Assembly: GCA_012518465.1 (NCBI GenBank)
Contig: JAAYSD010000109.1
Coordinates: 1-57,421 of the forward strand
Length of the DNA stretch: 57,421 nucleotides
Direction of reading: 5' to 3'
From: Clostridiales bacterium
Lineage (GTDB): Bacteria > Bacillota > Clostridia > Oscillospirales > Ruminococcaceae
Under the pieces are notes generated by a model. It was not told the origin of the DNA. It ran no database searches and saw only the letters and a list, made by a program, of their open reading frames with translations. The translations under genes and the position numbers were made by a program. Shown piece by piece: positions 25,460-34,132 of the stretch; the stretch's first letter is position 1, and every line of letters starts with the position of its first letter.

Positions 25460-26974
25460 ATGAATATTTTAAAAGAAAATATCCGAAATAATACAATGGC
25501 AGTTTTACCTATAACTATTTTTGTTACAATTCTTCACTTTACATTTGCACCTGTTGAAACAAATGATTTGTTAAGATTTTTTATAGGTTCAGTTTTAATT
25601 ATATTTGGACTTTCTATTTTTTTAGTAGGAGCTGAAATTGGTGTAATTCCTTTAGGCTCACAGACTGGTGCTTCACTTGCTAAGTCAAACAGCTTAAAGC
25701 TTGTAATAATTTTTGGTATAATATTGGGATTTTTTATTTCCGTATCCGAGCCTAGCCTTGTTGTTTTAGCCGAACAAGTCCAATCAATAACATCTGGTAA
25801 AATCCATTGGCTGTTTTTAATGATAGTTGTAGCAGGTGGACTTTCAATAATGGTTTCATTAGGTTTTATGCGTATTTTTTATAAAGTACCGTTATATAAG
25901 TTTTTTTTAGTGCTTTATCCATTCATTGCTTTGCTTTCACTTTTTTCTTCAAAAGAATATCTAGCAATTGCCTTTGATGCATCGGGTGCTACTACTGGTG
26001 TTATATCAATACCTTTTATTATGGCTCTTTCCTCTGGTATTTCAGCTTTAAAAAAAGATGGAAAGGATTCTGAAAAGGATAGCTTTGGCTTGGTCGCAAT
26101 AGCCTCAAGCGGTGCTATTATCTCTGTACTAATACTGGGACTTTTTAGTTCTGATAATAACTTTAATACAGAAATAACAGTATCAGAGGATATAAATCAA
26201 TCTCTTCTTTCTCCCTTTGCTAACATTTTTAAAAGCTCATTGGTTTCTAGCCTTATTGCTTTAGTTGCATTATCGATTATTCTAACAATTTTACAATCCT
26301 TTTTACTAAAATTAAACAAACGTATGTTCTTTAGGACTATCAAAGGTTTTATATATACCTTTTTAGGAATGCTCTTATTTTTAATGGGTGTTAATGGTGG
26401 ATTTATGGAAGTAGGTATGCAAATCGGCAAAAAACTTGCAGAAGCTGATAATGTTATACCTTTAATAATTTTTTCTTTTATATTAGGTGTTGTAACTATA
26501 TTGGCTGAACCTGCTGTATATATATTAACTAATCAGGTTGAAGATGTTACAAGTGGATATGTAAAAAAAATTGAGGTTCTTATTCCTTTAACAATAGGTG
26601 TGGGAATGGCAGTAGTTCTATCAATAGTAAGAATGCTAATACCAGGATTACAATTATGGCATTATTTGCTGCCCGGTTATGCGATTTGTTTAATATTAAT
26701 GTTTATTGTGCCAAAATTATTTGTAGGAATTGCATTTGACTCCGGTGGAGTTGCTACCGGTCCTATGACTACAACTTTTATATTCGCCTTTACTCAAGGT
26801 GCTGTGCAAGGTACACCAAATGCGGATATAATGGCAGATGGATTTGGACTTATCGCTATGATTGCTTTGATGCCAATCATTACATTACAAATCCTCGGGC
26901 TAATAGTTAAAATAAAATCTGCAAAAAAAGAAAAAATGAATAAAAAATCTATCAAGGAGGGGGAAAATGGATAG
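25460..26974 (+). CDS. DUF1538 integral membrane protein (internally duplicated)
   Basis: 504 residues with about 12 hydrophobic segments arranged as two similar halves (about 10-235 and 265-485). Each half repeats the pattern LIxxGxxxFLxGAExGVxPLG / LLFLMGVNGGFMEVGMQIG, a central VSEPSLVVLAEQVQSITSG / AEPAVYILTNQVEDVTSG, and AFDASGATTGVISIPFIMA / AFDSGGVATGPMTTTFIFA. The inverted or parallel duplication looks like a transporter fold. Biochemical function is unknown. It overlaps the PII-like gene by 8 bases (coupled), so the two act together, as noted for other DUF1538 loci. Confidence 0.83.
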   Translation: MNILKENIRNNTMAVLPITIFVTILHFTFAPVETNDLLRFFIGSVLIIFGLSIFLVGAEIGVIPLGSQTGASLAKSNSLKLVIIFGIILGFFISVSEPSLVVLAEQVQSITSGKIHWLFLMIVVAGGLSIMVSLGFMRIFYKVPLYKFFLVLYPFIALLSLFSSKEYLAIAFDASGATTGVISIPFIMALSSGISALKKDGKDSEKDSFGLVAIASSGAIISVLILGLFSSDNNFNTEITVSEDINQSLLSPFANIFKSSLVSSLIALVALSIILTILQSFLLKLNKRMFFRTIKGFIYTFLGMLLFLMGVNGGFMEVGMQIGKKLAEADNVIPLIIFSFILGVVTILAEPAVYILTNQVEDVTSGYVKKIEVLIPLTIGVGMAVVLSIVRMLIPGLQLWHYLLPGYAICLILMFIVPKLFVGIAFDSGGVATGPMTTTFIFAFTQGAVQGTPNADIMADGFGLIAMIALMPIITLQILGLIVKIKSAKKEKMNKKSIKEGENG

Positions 26975-27623
26975 CACGGATAATTTATGCTACAAGCTTT
27001 TAGTGACAGTATCAAATTACGGAAAAGGAAGTTTTGTTTTAAAGACTGTCCGTTCAGATAATATTGACGGAGGAATAATCTTTTTAGGAAAAGGCACAGC
27101 ACGCAACAAGCTGCTGCAATTTTTAGAGCTAAGTGATATTAGAAAAGAAGTTGTTCTAATGATGGGAAAGGATAATGATATTGATAATGCCGCTCTGCAT
27201 TTGCACAAGGCGCTGCATATGTCATCGCCTAATAGTGCTATTGCATTTTCTATGAGGCTTTCCGATTTTATTGCTAAGGATAATTCCTGCGAAAATAACA
27301 CAGCTAAGGAGGAAGAATATATGTACAAGTCAGTTTTTATTGTCGTTGATAAGGGCAAGGGTGATGATGCTGTTGACATAGCAGTTAATGCAGGTGCTAA
27401 GGGTGCTACTATTTTTAATGCAAGAGGTGGTTCTGCTGCTGAGGCTATTAAAGTTTTTAACATTGATATAGAGCCGGAAAAAGAAGTTGTTTTAATAGTT
27501 GCTGATAATAATCTAACTAAAGAAATTATTTCAGCAGTTAATAAGGAGCTTAGTATTGAACAAAATGGCACTGGCATAGTATTTACTATGAATGTTGATA
27601 AAGTATATGGTATGATTGAATAG
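26967..27623 (+). CDS. Double PII-like signalling protein partner of the DUF1538 protein
   Basis: 218 residues. The C-terminal half (about 118-218) is PII/GlnB-like: a beta strand YKSVFIVVDKGKGDDAVDIA, GAKGATIFNARGG at the T-loop base, EKEVVLIVAD, and NGTGIVFTMNVDKVYGM at the B/C-loop end. The N-terminal half (about 8-105) repeats the fold loosely: YKLLVTVSNYGKG, GGIIFLGKGTA, RKEVVLMMGK. So it is a tandem pseudo-dimer of ferredoxin-like PII units. PII proteins sense ATP/ADP/2-oxoglutarate or other small molecules and gate transporters; overlap with the DUF1538 gene suggests the same role here. Ligand unknown. Confidence 0.8.
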   Translation: MDSTDNLCYKLLVTVSNYGKGSFVLKTVRSDNIDGGIIFLGKGTARNKLLQFLELSDIRKEVVLMMGKDNDIDNAALHLHKALHMSSPNSAIAFSMRLSDFIAKDNSCENNTAKEEEYMYKSVFIVVDKGKGDDAVDIAVNAGAKGATIFNARGGSAAEAIKVFNIDIEPEKEVVLIVADNNLTKEIISAVNKELSIEQNGTGIVFTMNVDKVYGMIE

Positions 27624-27637
27624 TTTAGAGCCTGAAT

Positions 27638-27675
27638 AAAAACCCTCCACCGATATAGATTGGTGGAGGGTTTTT
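27638..27675. terminator. Bidirectional terminator between the PII-like gene and sleB
   Basis: 14-bp perfect stem (27638-27651 with 27662-27675), 10-base loop, A5 on the left and T5 on the right, GC core CCCTCCACC. Confidence 0.93.
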
Positions 27676-27692
27676 ATATAATTTTTAATATT

Positions 27693-28433
27693 TTAAGAGC
27701 AGAATAAATGCTCACCAATTCTTTTAATAACCGGTCTTGATCTTATCCAAGCATTGCTTGTTTTATCGGGATTATAATAATAGATTGCTCCACCGCTAGG
27801 GTCAGAGCCAGAAAGAGCCTCTCTGGCAGCTGTATAAGCAGAATCAGCTACGGGCTCGTTAAACTGTCCGTCAGTAATAGCCGTAAATGCTCCACTCTGA
27901 TAAATCACACCACTTAAAGTATCTGGAAATGAGGGATGTTCAATTCTATTTAATATTACAGCACCAATAGCAACTTGGCCTACATATGGCTCTCCCCTTC
28001 CCTCAGCCGATATAATTCTTGCTAATAAATTTACATTTGCAGTAGTAGCACTTGGTGCTTCTCCTATGCTTATTCCTAAAAGCTTTAATGTTTGCGTGCC
28101 TGCTATACCTGTTACTGGCAAGCCTCTATATCTCTGAAAGCGTTTTACAGCCTCCTGTGTTATCGTACCATAATACCCAGTAACCGGTCCGTCAAAAAGC
28201 CCCCAATCACGTAAGGTTCTTTGTATTGCCTCAACTTCTTTTCCTCGTGAGCCTATTGAAGAAACCACTTCCTTAGCATTTGAATTCATTTGCTGATCGG
28301 GTTGTTTTATTATTTGAAAAATCCCTACTATAAATAACAGTATCATTGTTACTGTCATTGCAGTAGTAATAAAGCTTTTTAAATATGTTTTTTCAATTTT
28401 TATATCTTTAAAAAATGTCATAACCTTTTCCAT
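27693..28433 (-). CDS. sleB: Spore cortex-lytic enzyme SleB-like cell-wall hydrolase
   Basis: 246 residues: an N-terminal membrane anchor or signal segment (about 22-43), a peptidoglycan-binding PG_binding_1 repeat (about 67-122; IQRTLRDWGLFDGPVTGYYG), and a Hydrolase_2 catalytic domain (about 132-246) with IISAEGRGEPYVGQVAIGAV containing the catalytic Glu, ILNRIEHPSFP, and YYNP. SleB is a lytic transglycosylase that degrades the spore cortex during germination; related SleB-domain enzymes act in vegetative wall turnover. Location next to spoIIA agrees with sporulation. AAGGAG precedes the ATG. Confidence 0.86.
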   Translation of the reverse strand: MEKVMTFFKDIKIEKTYLKSFITTAMTVTMILLFIVGIFQIIKQPDQQMNSNAKEVVSSIGSRGKEVEAIQRTLRDWGLFDGPVTGYYGTITQEAVKRFQRYRGLPVTGIAGTQTLKLLGISIGEAPSATTANVNLLARIISAEGRGEPYVGQVAIGAVILNRIEHPSFPDTLSGVIYQSGAFTAITDGQFNEPVADSAYTAAREALSGSDPSGGAIYYYNPDKTSNAWIRSRPVIKRIGEHLFCS

Positions 28434-28675
28434 TTGTTTTTCTCCTTATTAATTTGTTAAAATTATTAGCTAAAAAAGTATTTATATACATATTGGATAA
28501 TTTTACATTATACTTATTGTTTAATATAATTAATTTATTCTTTTTGTAAATAATTTTTGCTGCTAACCTCTGTTGTTTTGACAAAATTATTAGGACAAGC
28601 TTGATATTATTATATTATATGGTTAATATAATGGTTTTATAAATTTTTATCATAAAAAAGTAAGGAGGTCAATAT

Positions 28676-29005
28676 ATGAATAGAAATAGAGTGAGCATTG
28701 TAAATGAAGGTGAAAGAATCATTGTATATTTAAGTGGTGAAATAGATCACTATACAGCTAGTATAATAAGGGGAGAAATTGACTCTGCGATACATGGTTC
28801 TGCGCCTTCTTTACTAGTACTTGATTTTGAAAAGGTTAGTTTTATGGATAGTGCTGGTATAGGACTAATAATTGGAAGAATAAATGAAATGAAAAGAGTT
28901 AATTCGGTTAATGACGACAATGTTATTATTACCAATACCAACGGAATTATTGAAAGTCTTATATCTTTAGCTGGTTTATCTAGGCTTATATCGAAAATTA
29001 ATTAA
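28676..29005 (+). CDS. spoIIAA: Anti-sigma F factor antagonist SpoIIAA
   Basis: 109-residue STAS protein. When unphosphorylated it binds SpoIIAB and frees sigma F in the forespore. The phospho-accepting serine is Ser59 in SFMDSAGIGLIIGR. First gene of spoIIAA-spoIIAB-sigF; AAGGAGG precedes the ATG. The upstream 240 bases hold AGGACAA near 28591, a possible sigma H -35, but no -10 I can defend. Confidence 0.94.
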   Translation: MNRNRVSIVNEGERIIVYLSGEIDHYTASIIRGEIDSAIHGSAPSLLVLDFEKVSFMDSAGIGLIIGRINEMKRVNSVNDDNVIITNTNGIIESLISLAGLSRLISKIN

Positions 29006-29016
29006 TAGGAGGATTT

Positions 29017-29466
29017 ATGAAAATTTTAAATGAAATGAAATTAACGATACCTTCGAAATCACAAAATGAAGGTTTTTCACGTACTGCAATAGCTGCATTT
29101 GTTGCTCAGCTTGACCCAACTGTACAAGAAATTAGTGAAATAAAAACTGCTGTTTCTGAGGCTGTAACTAATTGCATTGTTCATGCTTACAAAAATACAA
29201 TGGGAAATATAGATATAGTAGCAAGAATTTTAAGTGAAAATAAAATTTACATAAGAATTAAGGATAAAGGCTGTGGCATTGAAGATATTAAGCAAGCAAG
29301 GGAAGCTTTGTTTACTACTTCTCCTGATGAAGAGAGGGCTGGTCTAGGCTTTTCAGTTATGGAAAGCTTTATGGATACATTGCGTGTGACTAGTCGCATA
29401 GGAAAAGGCACAACAGTTGTTATGATTAAAAGCTTGAAAACAAAAAGTGATTTTTATGAAAAATAA
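29017..29466 (+). CDS. spoIIAB: Anti-sigma F factor / serine kinase SpoIIAB
   Basis: 149-residue GHKL kinase that holds sigma F inactive and phosphorylates SpoIIAA. N-box EAVTNCIVHAYK, G1 box IKDKGCGIED, and G2 box AGLGFSVMESF are intact. It starts 11 bases after spoIIAA and overlaps sigF by 11 bases, so its stoichiometry with sigma F is coupled. Confidence 0.94.
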   Translation: MKILNEMKLTIPSKSQNEGFSRTAIAAFVAQLDPTVQEISEIKTAVSEAVTNCIVHAYKNTMGNIDIVARILSENKIYIRIKDKGCGIEDIKQAREALFTTSPDEERAGLGFSVMESFMDTLRVTSRIGKGTTVVMIKSLKTKSDFYEK

Positions 29467-30130
29467 TGATAATAGCAAAACAAATTCCTTTAACAATGAT
29501 AGCTTTATCGAAGAAAATTTAGGTCTTGTGCATTCCCTTGCTAATAGATTTAGAGGTAGAGGGATTGAATATGAGGAGCTTTATAGTGCCGGCTGTATGG
29601 GCCTTGTAAAAGCTGCCAATAATTTCGAGCCTGAAAGAGGCTTGAAATTTTCTACTTATGCTGTTCCTGTAATTTTAGGTGAATTAAAAAGGCTTTTTCG
29701 TGATGGAGGTACAGTAAAAGTAAGTCGCAGCTTGAAGGAACGGTCTATGAAGGTTGTAGCTATGAGAGATGAGCTTATTAAAAAAGGTGAAGAGCCAAAA
29801 TTATCAGCCATTGCGCAATCATTGGGGCTTGATGTTTATGAAGTAAGTGAGGCCCTAGGCGTTAGCCTGCCTGCTATTTCATTAACATTTGACGATGAAA
29901 AAAGCTTTGATATTCCTGTTCAATCTGAAGAAAGCTTAATTACGGATAAAATTGCTTTAAGAGAGCTTTTAAAATCATTAGATAAAGATGATAGAAAGCT
30001 AATTGTTCTTAGATATTGGAAAAATAAAACACAAAATGAAGTAGCTGTTACAATGGGAATGACGCAGGTTCAAGTTTCCCGAAAAGAAAAAAAGCTCCTT
30101 CAGGAGCTTAGAAAACAATTGCTATCTTAA
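29456..30130 (+). CDS. sigF: RNA polymerase sigma F factor
   Basis: 224-residue sporulation sigma factor (SpoIIAC), the first forespore-specific sigma. Region 2: LGLVHSLANRFRGRGIEYEELYSAGCMGLVKA and FSTYAVPVILGELKRLFRDGG; region 4 ends with MGMTQVQVSRKEKKLL, the helix-turn-helix reading -35. ATG at 29456 is used; a GTG at 29447 in frame is possible. Its 3' end overlaps the converging thioesterase gene by 9 bases. Confidence 0.94.
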   Translation: MKNNDNSKTNSFNNDSFIEENLGLVHSLANRFRGRGIEYEELYSAGCMGLVKAANNFEPERGLKFSTYAVPVILGELKRLFRDGGTVKVSRSLKERSMKVVAMRDELIKKGEEPKLSAIAQSLGLDVYEVSEALGVSLPAISLTFDDEKSFDIPVQSEESLITDKIALRELLKSLDKDDRKLIVLRYWKNKTQNEVAVTMGMTQVQVSRKEKKLLQELRKQLLS

Positions 30131-30844
30131 TTTAATTTGTGCCTCAAATGAATGCTTTCCATCTTGAAATTCTCCATATATTTGATAAGTAATCTCATCA
30201 ATAACCTTTGAAAAAATCTTAATTTCGTCACCCTCCATAGCTTCCTTTATAAAGCTGATATCAAGCTCAAAAATATCTCTTTTCTTGATATCCATTGGAC
30301 AATAGCTTTGTGCTAGCCTAACATACGCACCATTATTAACATGGCCATTAGCATCTAAATCAGAATATAAAAATTTATAGTTTCCTACAAAATCGCCTTG
30401 TTTATATACTATTTTATCTGTGCTAATATTTAAATTCTTGTCAGCCTTATCCATTTCATAAGCATATTCTTTCGGCCTCAAAATTCTGTGAGTTTGAGGA
30501 TTTACTAACACCCATAGAGAATGCGATTCTATGCAAACATTTCCATCTTCGTCAGTAATATCATATAATCGGTTAAACTGCACACCTTTTGTACCATATT
30601 CCCAAGTATTCATACTTATTGAATCATGGTACCTAGGTGTTTTATTATACCTCATAATACACCGAGTAAGTAAAAAAACCTGTCCATCTTCCCACATTTG
30701 CTCTCTTGTAATATTTTTACTTCTAAGATGGTCCCCAGCTAATTCGCCTGCCCATGCTAATATTGTTTCAGGCTTTAATCGATATTTGCAATCAACATCG
30801 TAAAACCTTATTTTATATTCCTCTGTAAAAATTTTATTACTCAT
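30122..30844 (-). CDS. Acyl-ACP thioesterase
   Basis: 240 residues with two hotdog folds (about 1-130 and 145-240), as in the bacterial relatives of plant FatA/FatB. Releases free fatty acids from acyl carrier protein. The second fold carries SDLDANGHVNNGAYVRLAQ, which supplies the catalytic Asn and His. It lies directly upstream-oriented with serS (1 base gap after serS), so it is probably read in the serS operon. Overlaps the end of sigF on the other strand. Confidence 0.87.
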   Translation of the reverse strand: MSNKIFTEEYKIRFYDVDCKYRLKPETILAWAGELAGDHLRSKNITREQMWEDGQVFLLTRCIMRYNKTPRYHDSISMNTWEYGTKGVQFNRLYDITDEDGNVCIESHSLWVLVNPQTHRILRPKEYAYEMDKADKNLNISTDKIVYKQGDFVGNYKFLYSDLDANGHVNNGAYVRLAQSYCPMDIKKRDIFELDISFIKEAMEGDEIKIFSKVIDEITYQIYGEFQDGKHSFEAQIKLR

Positions 30845-32125
30845 TTATTTACCTATTTTGTCTTTTCCCATATAACGTTGTAAAGCCTTTGGTATACTTA
30901 CTGTTCCGTCTTTATTTAAATTATTCTCAAGGAATGCAATAAGCATTCTAGGAGGAGCTACAACTGTGTTGTTTAAAGTATGAGCGAAATACTTGCTTTT
31001 ATCATTGCCTCTGACTCTAATGCCCAAACGTCTTGCTTGTGCATCACCCATATTTGAACAGCTGCATACTTCAAAATATTTGTTCTGTCGTGGTGAAAAA
31101 GCTTCTATATCAATGCTTTTTACCTTTAAATCAGCCAAATCTCCTGAACAACATTCCAAGGCACGTACCGGAATATCAAGTGACATAAAAAACTCCACTG
31201 AATAATGCCACATTTTATCAAACCACGCCATACTATCCTCAGGCTTGCACACAACAACCATTTCTTGCTTTTCAAACTGATGAATACGATAAACTCCACG
31301 CTCTTCTATTCCATGTGCGCCTACTTCTTTCCTAAAACAAGGAGAATATGATGTCAAGGCTTTTGGCAATTCATCCTCAGGTATAATAGTATCTATAAAT
31401 TTACCAATCATTGAATGTTCACTAGTTCCGATTAAATATAGGTCTTCACCTTCAATTTTATACATCATACCTTCCATTTCTGCAAAGCTCATAACACCAG
31501 TAACAACTGAGCTTCTAATCATAAATGGAGGAATATAATAAACAAAACCCTTATCTATCATAAAATCTCTTGCATATGATAAAATGCTAGAGTGTAATTG
31601 TGCAATATCACCACAAAGATAGTAAAATCCATTTCCCGACGTCTTCCTTGCACTATCTATGTCTATGCCATTTAGAGACTCCATTATTTCAACATGATAT
31701 GGAATATCATAATCAGGTGTTTTCGCCTCGCCAAAACGTTCGACCTCTACATTTTCACTATCATCTCTGCCCAATGGAACAGTTTTATCAATAATATTGG
31801 GTATAACAAGCATTATTTCTTTAATCTTAGCTTCTAGCACCGTTTCTTGCTGTTCAAGCTTTAACAGCTCGTCAGAAATACCTTGCACCTCTTCCTTTAC
31901 TTTTTCAGCTTCTTCCTTCTCCCCTTTTCCGATTAAAGCACCTATCTTTTTACTGATTACCTTGCGTTGATTCCTTAAGTCATCAGCACGTGACTTTGTA
32001 TTCCTATATTCTTCATCAAGTAAAATAACCTTGTCAACAAGCTCAAGCTTTTCTTCTTGAAACTTATTTTTAATATTTTCCTTAACAAGCTCAGGGTTTG
32101 TCCTAATTAACTTAATATCCAGCAT
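30845..32125 (-). CDS. serS: Seryl-tRNA synthetase
   Basis: 426-residue class II synthetase charging tRNA-Ser. N-terminal coiled-coil arm (about 25-105) that grips the long variable arm, then the catalytic core: GTSEHS, motif 2 FRKEVGAHGIEERGVYRIHQFEKQE, and motif 3 near the C-terminus with NNTVVAPPRMLIAFLEN. ATG at 32125 with GAGGATT upstream gives the normal MLDIKLIRTNPELVKENI start. No T-box leader: only 32 bases, holding parS site 1, separate it from parB. Confidence 0.95.
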   Translation of the reverse strand: MLDIKLIRTNPELVKENIKNKFQEEKLELVDKVILLDEEYRNTKSRADDLRNQRKVISKKIGALIGKGEKEEAEKVKEEVQGISDELLKLEQQETVLEAKIKEIMLVIPNIIDKTVPLGRDDSENVEVERFGEAKTPDYDIPYHVEIMESLNGIDIDSARKTSGNGFYYLCGDIAQLHSSILSYARDFMIDKGFVYYIPPFMIRSSVVTGVMSFAEMEGMMYKIEGEDLYLIGTSEHSMIGKFIDTIIPEDELPKALTSYSPCFRKEVGAHGIEERGVYRIHQFEKQEMVVVCKPEDSMAWFDKMWHYSVEFFMSLDIPVRALECCSGDLADLKVKSIDIEAFSPRQNKYFEVCSCSNMGDAQARRLGIRVRGNDKSKYFAHTLNNTVVAPPRMLIAFLENNLNKDGTVSIPKALQRYMGKDKIGK

Positions 32126-32142
32126 ATAAAATCCTCTCTTGA

Positions 32143-32158
32143 TGTTCCACGTGGAACT
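32143..32158. promoter_or_regulatory. parS site 1 (parB-serS gap)
   Basis: TGTTCCACGTGGAACT, a 15-of-16 match to the palindromic ParB-binding site TGTTCCACGTGGAACA. It touches the parB stop codon. Confidence 0.92.
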
Positions 32159-32997
32159 CATATTTTAGCTATTTTGTTAGCAAATTTTTTCAAATCATCA
32201 TCATCGTAAAAATCTATTTGCAATGTTTTTTTCTTTTTTGATTCTATTATTTCAACAGGGATGCCTAAAGCCTCAGACAAGCTTAATTTTAACTCGGTTG
32301 TAAACACACTGGGCATTTTTTGAGTTTTTAACACTGGCGGCTTTCTTTGTGCTAACTTTTCCATTTCTCTAACGCTAAAGCCTTCGTCGGCTGCCTTAAG
32401 AGCTAATTCGATTTGCTTTTGTTTGTCATCAATCTGCATCAAGGCTTTTCCATGCCCAGCTGAAATATCACCATTTTCCAATAATTCCTTAACCATTTGA
32501 GGTAGACTTAACAAACGTAGAGCATTTGAAATTGAAGACCTAGCTTTTCCAACTGACTTTGCGACCTGCTCTTGTGTCATATTAAAATTATCAATCAAAG
32601 TTTTATAACCCAAAGCCTCTTCAATAGGATTAAGGTTTTCTCTTTGTAAATTTTCAATCAACCCGATTTGCATTGTCTGACTATCAGATAGCTCCCTGAC
32701 AAGGACAGGAACTTCTTCAACACCAGCCATTTTGCAAGCACGCCACCTTCTTTCGCCTGCTACAATTTGATATATTCCTGATGGCATAGGACGTACGAGT
32801 AGAGGCTGAAGAACGCCATTTTGCTTAATAGATTCAGACAAACTCCTTAAAGCCTCAACATCAAAGGTCTTACGTGGTTGGTCCTTATTAGGCTCAATCT
32901 CGCTAACCCTTAAGGTCTGTATGGTTTCCTCTTCATCGAACATATTGTCATCAAACAAGCTGCTAAAATCCTTATCTAAAACTGATTTTCTTGCCAC
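32158..32997 (-). CDS. parB: Chromosome-partitioning protein ParB (Spo0J)
   Basis: 279-residue ParB. N-terminal CTPase/ParB-N domain (about 28-120) with the signature VAGERRWRAC and ENLQRENLNPIEEA; central helix-turn-helix (about 125-190; VGKARSSISNALRLLSLP) that binds parS; C-terminal dimerisation region. ParB loads on parS and spreads as a CTP clamp to recruit SMC. Starts 4 bases after parA. The gene order parA-parB with parS in its own 3' edge is typical of near-origin loci. Confidence 0.95.
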   Translation of the reverse strand: MARKSVLDKDFSSLFDDNMFDEEETIQTLRVSEIEPNKDQPRKTFDVEALRSLSESIKQNGVLQPLLVRPMPSGIYQIVAGERRWRACKMAGVEEVPVLVRELSDSQTMQIGLIENLQRENLNPIEEALGYKTLIDNFNMTQEQVAKSVGKARSSISNALRLLSLPQMVKELLENGDISAGHGKALMQIDDKQKQIELALKAADEGFSVREMEKLAQRKPPVLKTQKMPSVFTTELKLSLSEALGIPVEIIESKKKKTLQIDFYDDDDLKKFANKIAKI

Positions 32998-33001
32998 CTC
33001 A

Positions 33002-33781
33002 CTACACCTCCATTTGTTTAAGTTTTTTAAGAATCTCTTTTGTTAATTTTATATATGCTTCTGATCCTTTTGAATTTTTATCATAAAAAATCACCGGCTC
33101 ACCATGACTGGGGGATTCTGAAATACGAACATTTCTAGGTATTTCTGTTTTAAAGATAACATCTGAAGGAAAATTCTTTTTAATATCTCGCATAATTTCA
33201 TTACTAGCAAGCAAACGCTTATCAAGCATTGTAAAGACTATTCCCATCATCGACAAGTTTTTATTACCTGCTTTTTTTATTCTCTTAACAGTAGCTAAGA
33301 GTTGCGCTAAACCCTCTAAACTATAATGCTCGCACTGCATAGGCACAATAATTTTATCACTAGCCACTAAAGCATTAATCGCTAAAACTCCAAGCGAAGG
33401 CAAGCAATCGATTATAATCACATCATATTCATCTTTTATTGTAATCAAGCTTTTTTTCAGCTGTAAGCTCTTATTTTCTATATTTACAAGCTTAACCTCA
33501 GCCTCAGCTAATGTATTGGTAGAAGGAATTATATCAAGATTTTTATACCTTGTCTTTATAATAGCATCAATTGGTCTAATTTCACCTAAAATCACATTAT
33601 ACGCAGTGCTCTTTAACGTTTTTTTCGATATTCCAAGTCCCGAAGTAGCATTCCCTTGAGGATCCAAATCAAAAAGTAAAACCCTCTTCCCTGCTAGAGC
33701 TAATCCCGCAGAAATATTTACAGCAGTGGTAGTCTTGCCAACACCACCCTTTTGGTTAACAATTGAAATTATCACACCCAT
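33002..33781 (-). CDS. parA: Chromosome-partitioning ATPase ParA (Soj)
   Basis: 259-residue ParA. Deviant Walker A NQKGGVGKTTTAVN, LLFDLDPQGNATSGLG, VIIIDCLPSLG, and the DNA-contact region near the C-terminus. Works with ParB in origin segregation and regulates initiation in other Firmicutes. The ATG at 33781 follows GAGGGGG; the open frame continues 29 codons upstream into a repeat element, which I take as leader. Confidence 0.95.
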   Translation of the reverse strand: MGVIISIVNQKGGVGKTTTAVNISAGLALAGKRVLLFDLDPQGNATSGLGISKKTLKSTAYNVILGEIRPIDAIIKTRYKNLDIIPSTNTLAEAEVKLVNIENKSLQLKKSLITIKDEYDVIIIDCLPSLGVLAINALVASDKIIVPMQCEHYSLEGLAQLLATVKRIKKAGNKNLSMMGIVFTMLDKRLLASNEIMRDIKKNFPSDVIFKTEIPRNVRISESPSHGEPVIFYDKNSKGSEAYIKLTKEILKKLKQMEV

Positions 33782-33814
33782 ATAATTCCCCCTCTCATTG
33801 TATGCATTATCATA

Positions 33815-33867
33815 TGCCCAACGGCTCGTCACCAGCTTAACCGCTGACAACAACCTTTTGATGGGCA
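33815..33867 (-). repeat. Intergenic palindromic repeat, copy R (reverse orientation)
   Basis: 53 bp, TGCCCA...TGGGCA ends on either strand; its complement shares the outer 14-16 bases with the other copies (TGCCCATCAAAAGG and GACGAGCCGTTGGGCA) but differs in the middle. Lies just upstream of parA. It forms an inverted repeat with copy A. Confidence 0.85.
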
Positions 33868-33883
33868 ATTATTAATAAATATT

Positions 33884-34002
33884 ATATCATGAAACTTTGA
33901 TTCATGATATAATTGCCCATCAAAAGGCGGTTCTCGGTGACATGGTCGGCGACGAGCCGTTGGGCATAGGTTTATAATAATCGGTTACGATTATTATATC
34001 AT
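33884..34002 (+). repeat. Intergenic palindromic repeat, copy A (full unit)
   Basis: Three hairpins in a row: 33884-33893 with 33901-33910; a GC-rich core 33914-33966 with 6-bp closing stem TGCCCA/TGGGCA; and 33974-33983 with 33988-33997. Same layout as copies B and C. Lies between parA and rsmG. Confidence 0.88.
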
Positions 34003-34102
34003 ATTTTTTAATAAAATTAAAGCCTTTTTTCATAAAATTTAAGTTTTTTCGTCATTTGACGCTTTTGCATAGATTTTACCCATAAATAATTAAAAAGAAT
34101 TA

Positions 34103-34118
34103 TGTTCCACGTGGAACA
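34103..34118. promoter_or_regulatory. parS site 2 (parA-rsmG gap)
   Basis: TGTTCCACGTGGAACA, a perfect 16-bp palindrome matching the ParB site. Confidence 0.95.
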
Positions 34119-34132
34119 AAAAATATATAATT

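Noticed and set aside
28434-28675. Sigma F/G promoter for sleB and sigma H promoter for spoIIA
   Set aside because: Only partial matches (AGGACAA near 28591; GTATA-like boxes) with no convincing -10; not enough to call.
32126-32157. T-box leader before serS
   Set aside because: The gap to parB is only 32 bases and holds parS; no room for a T-box.
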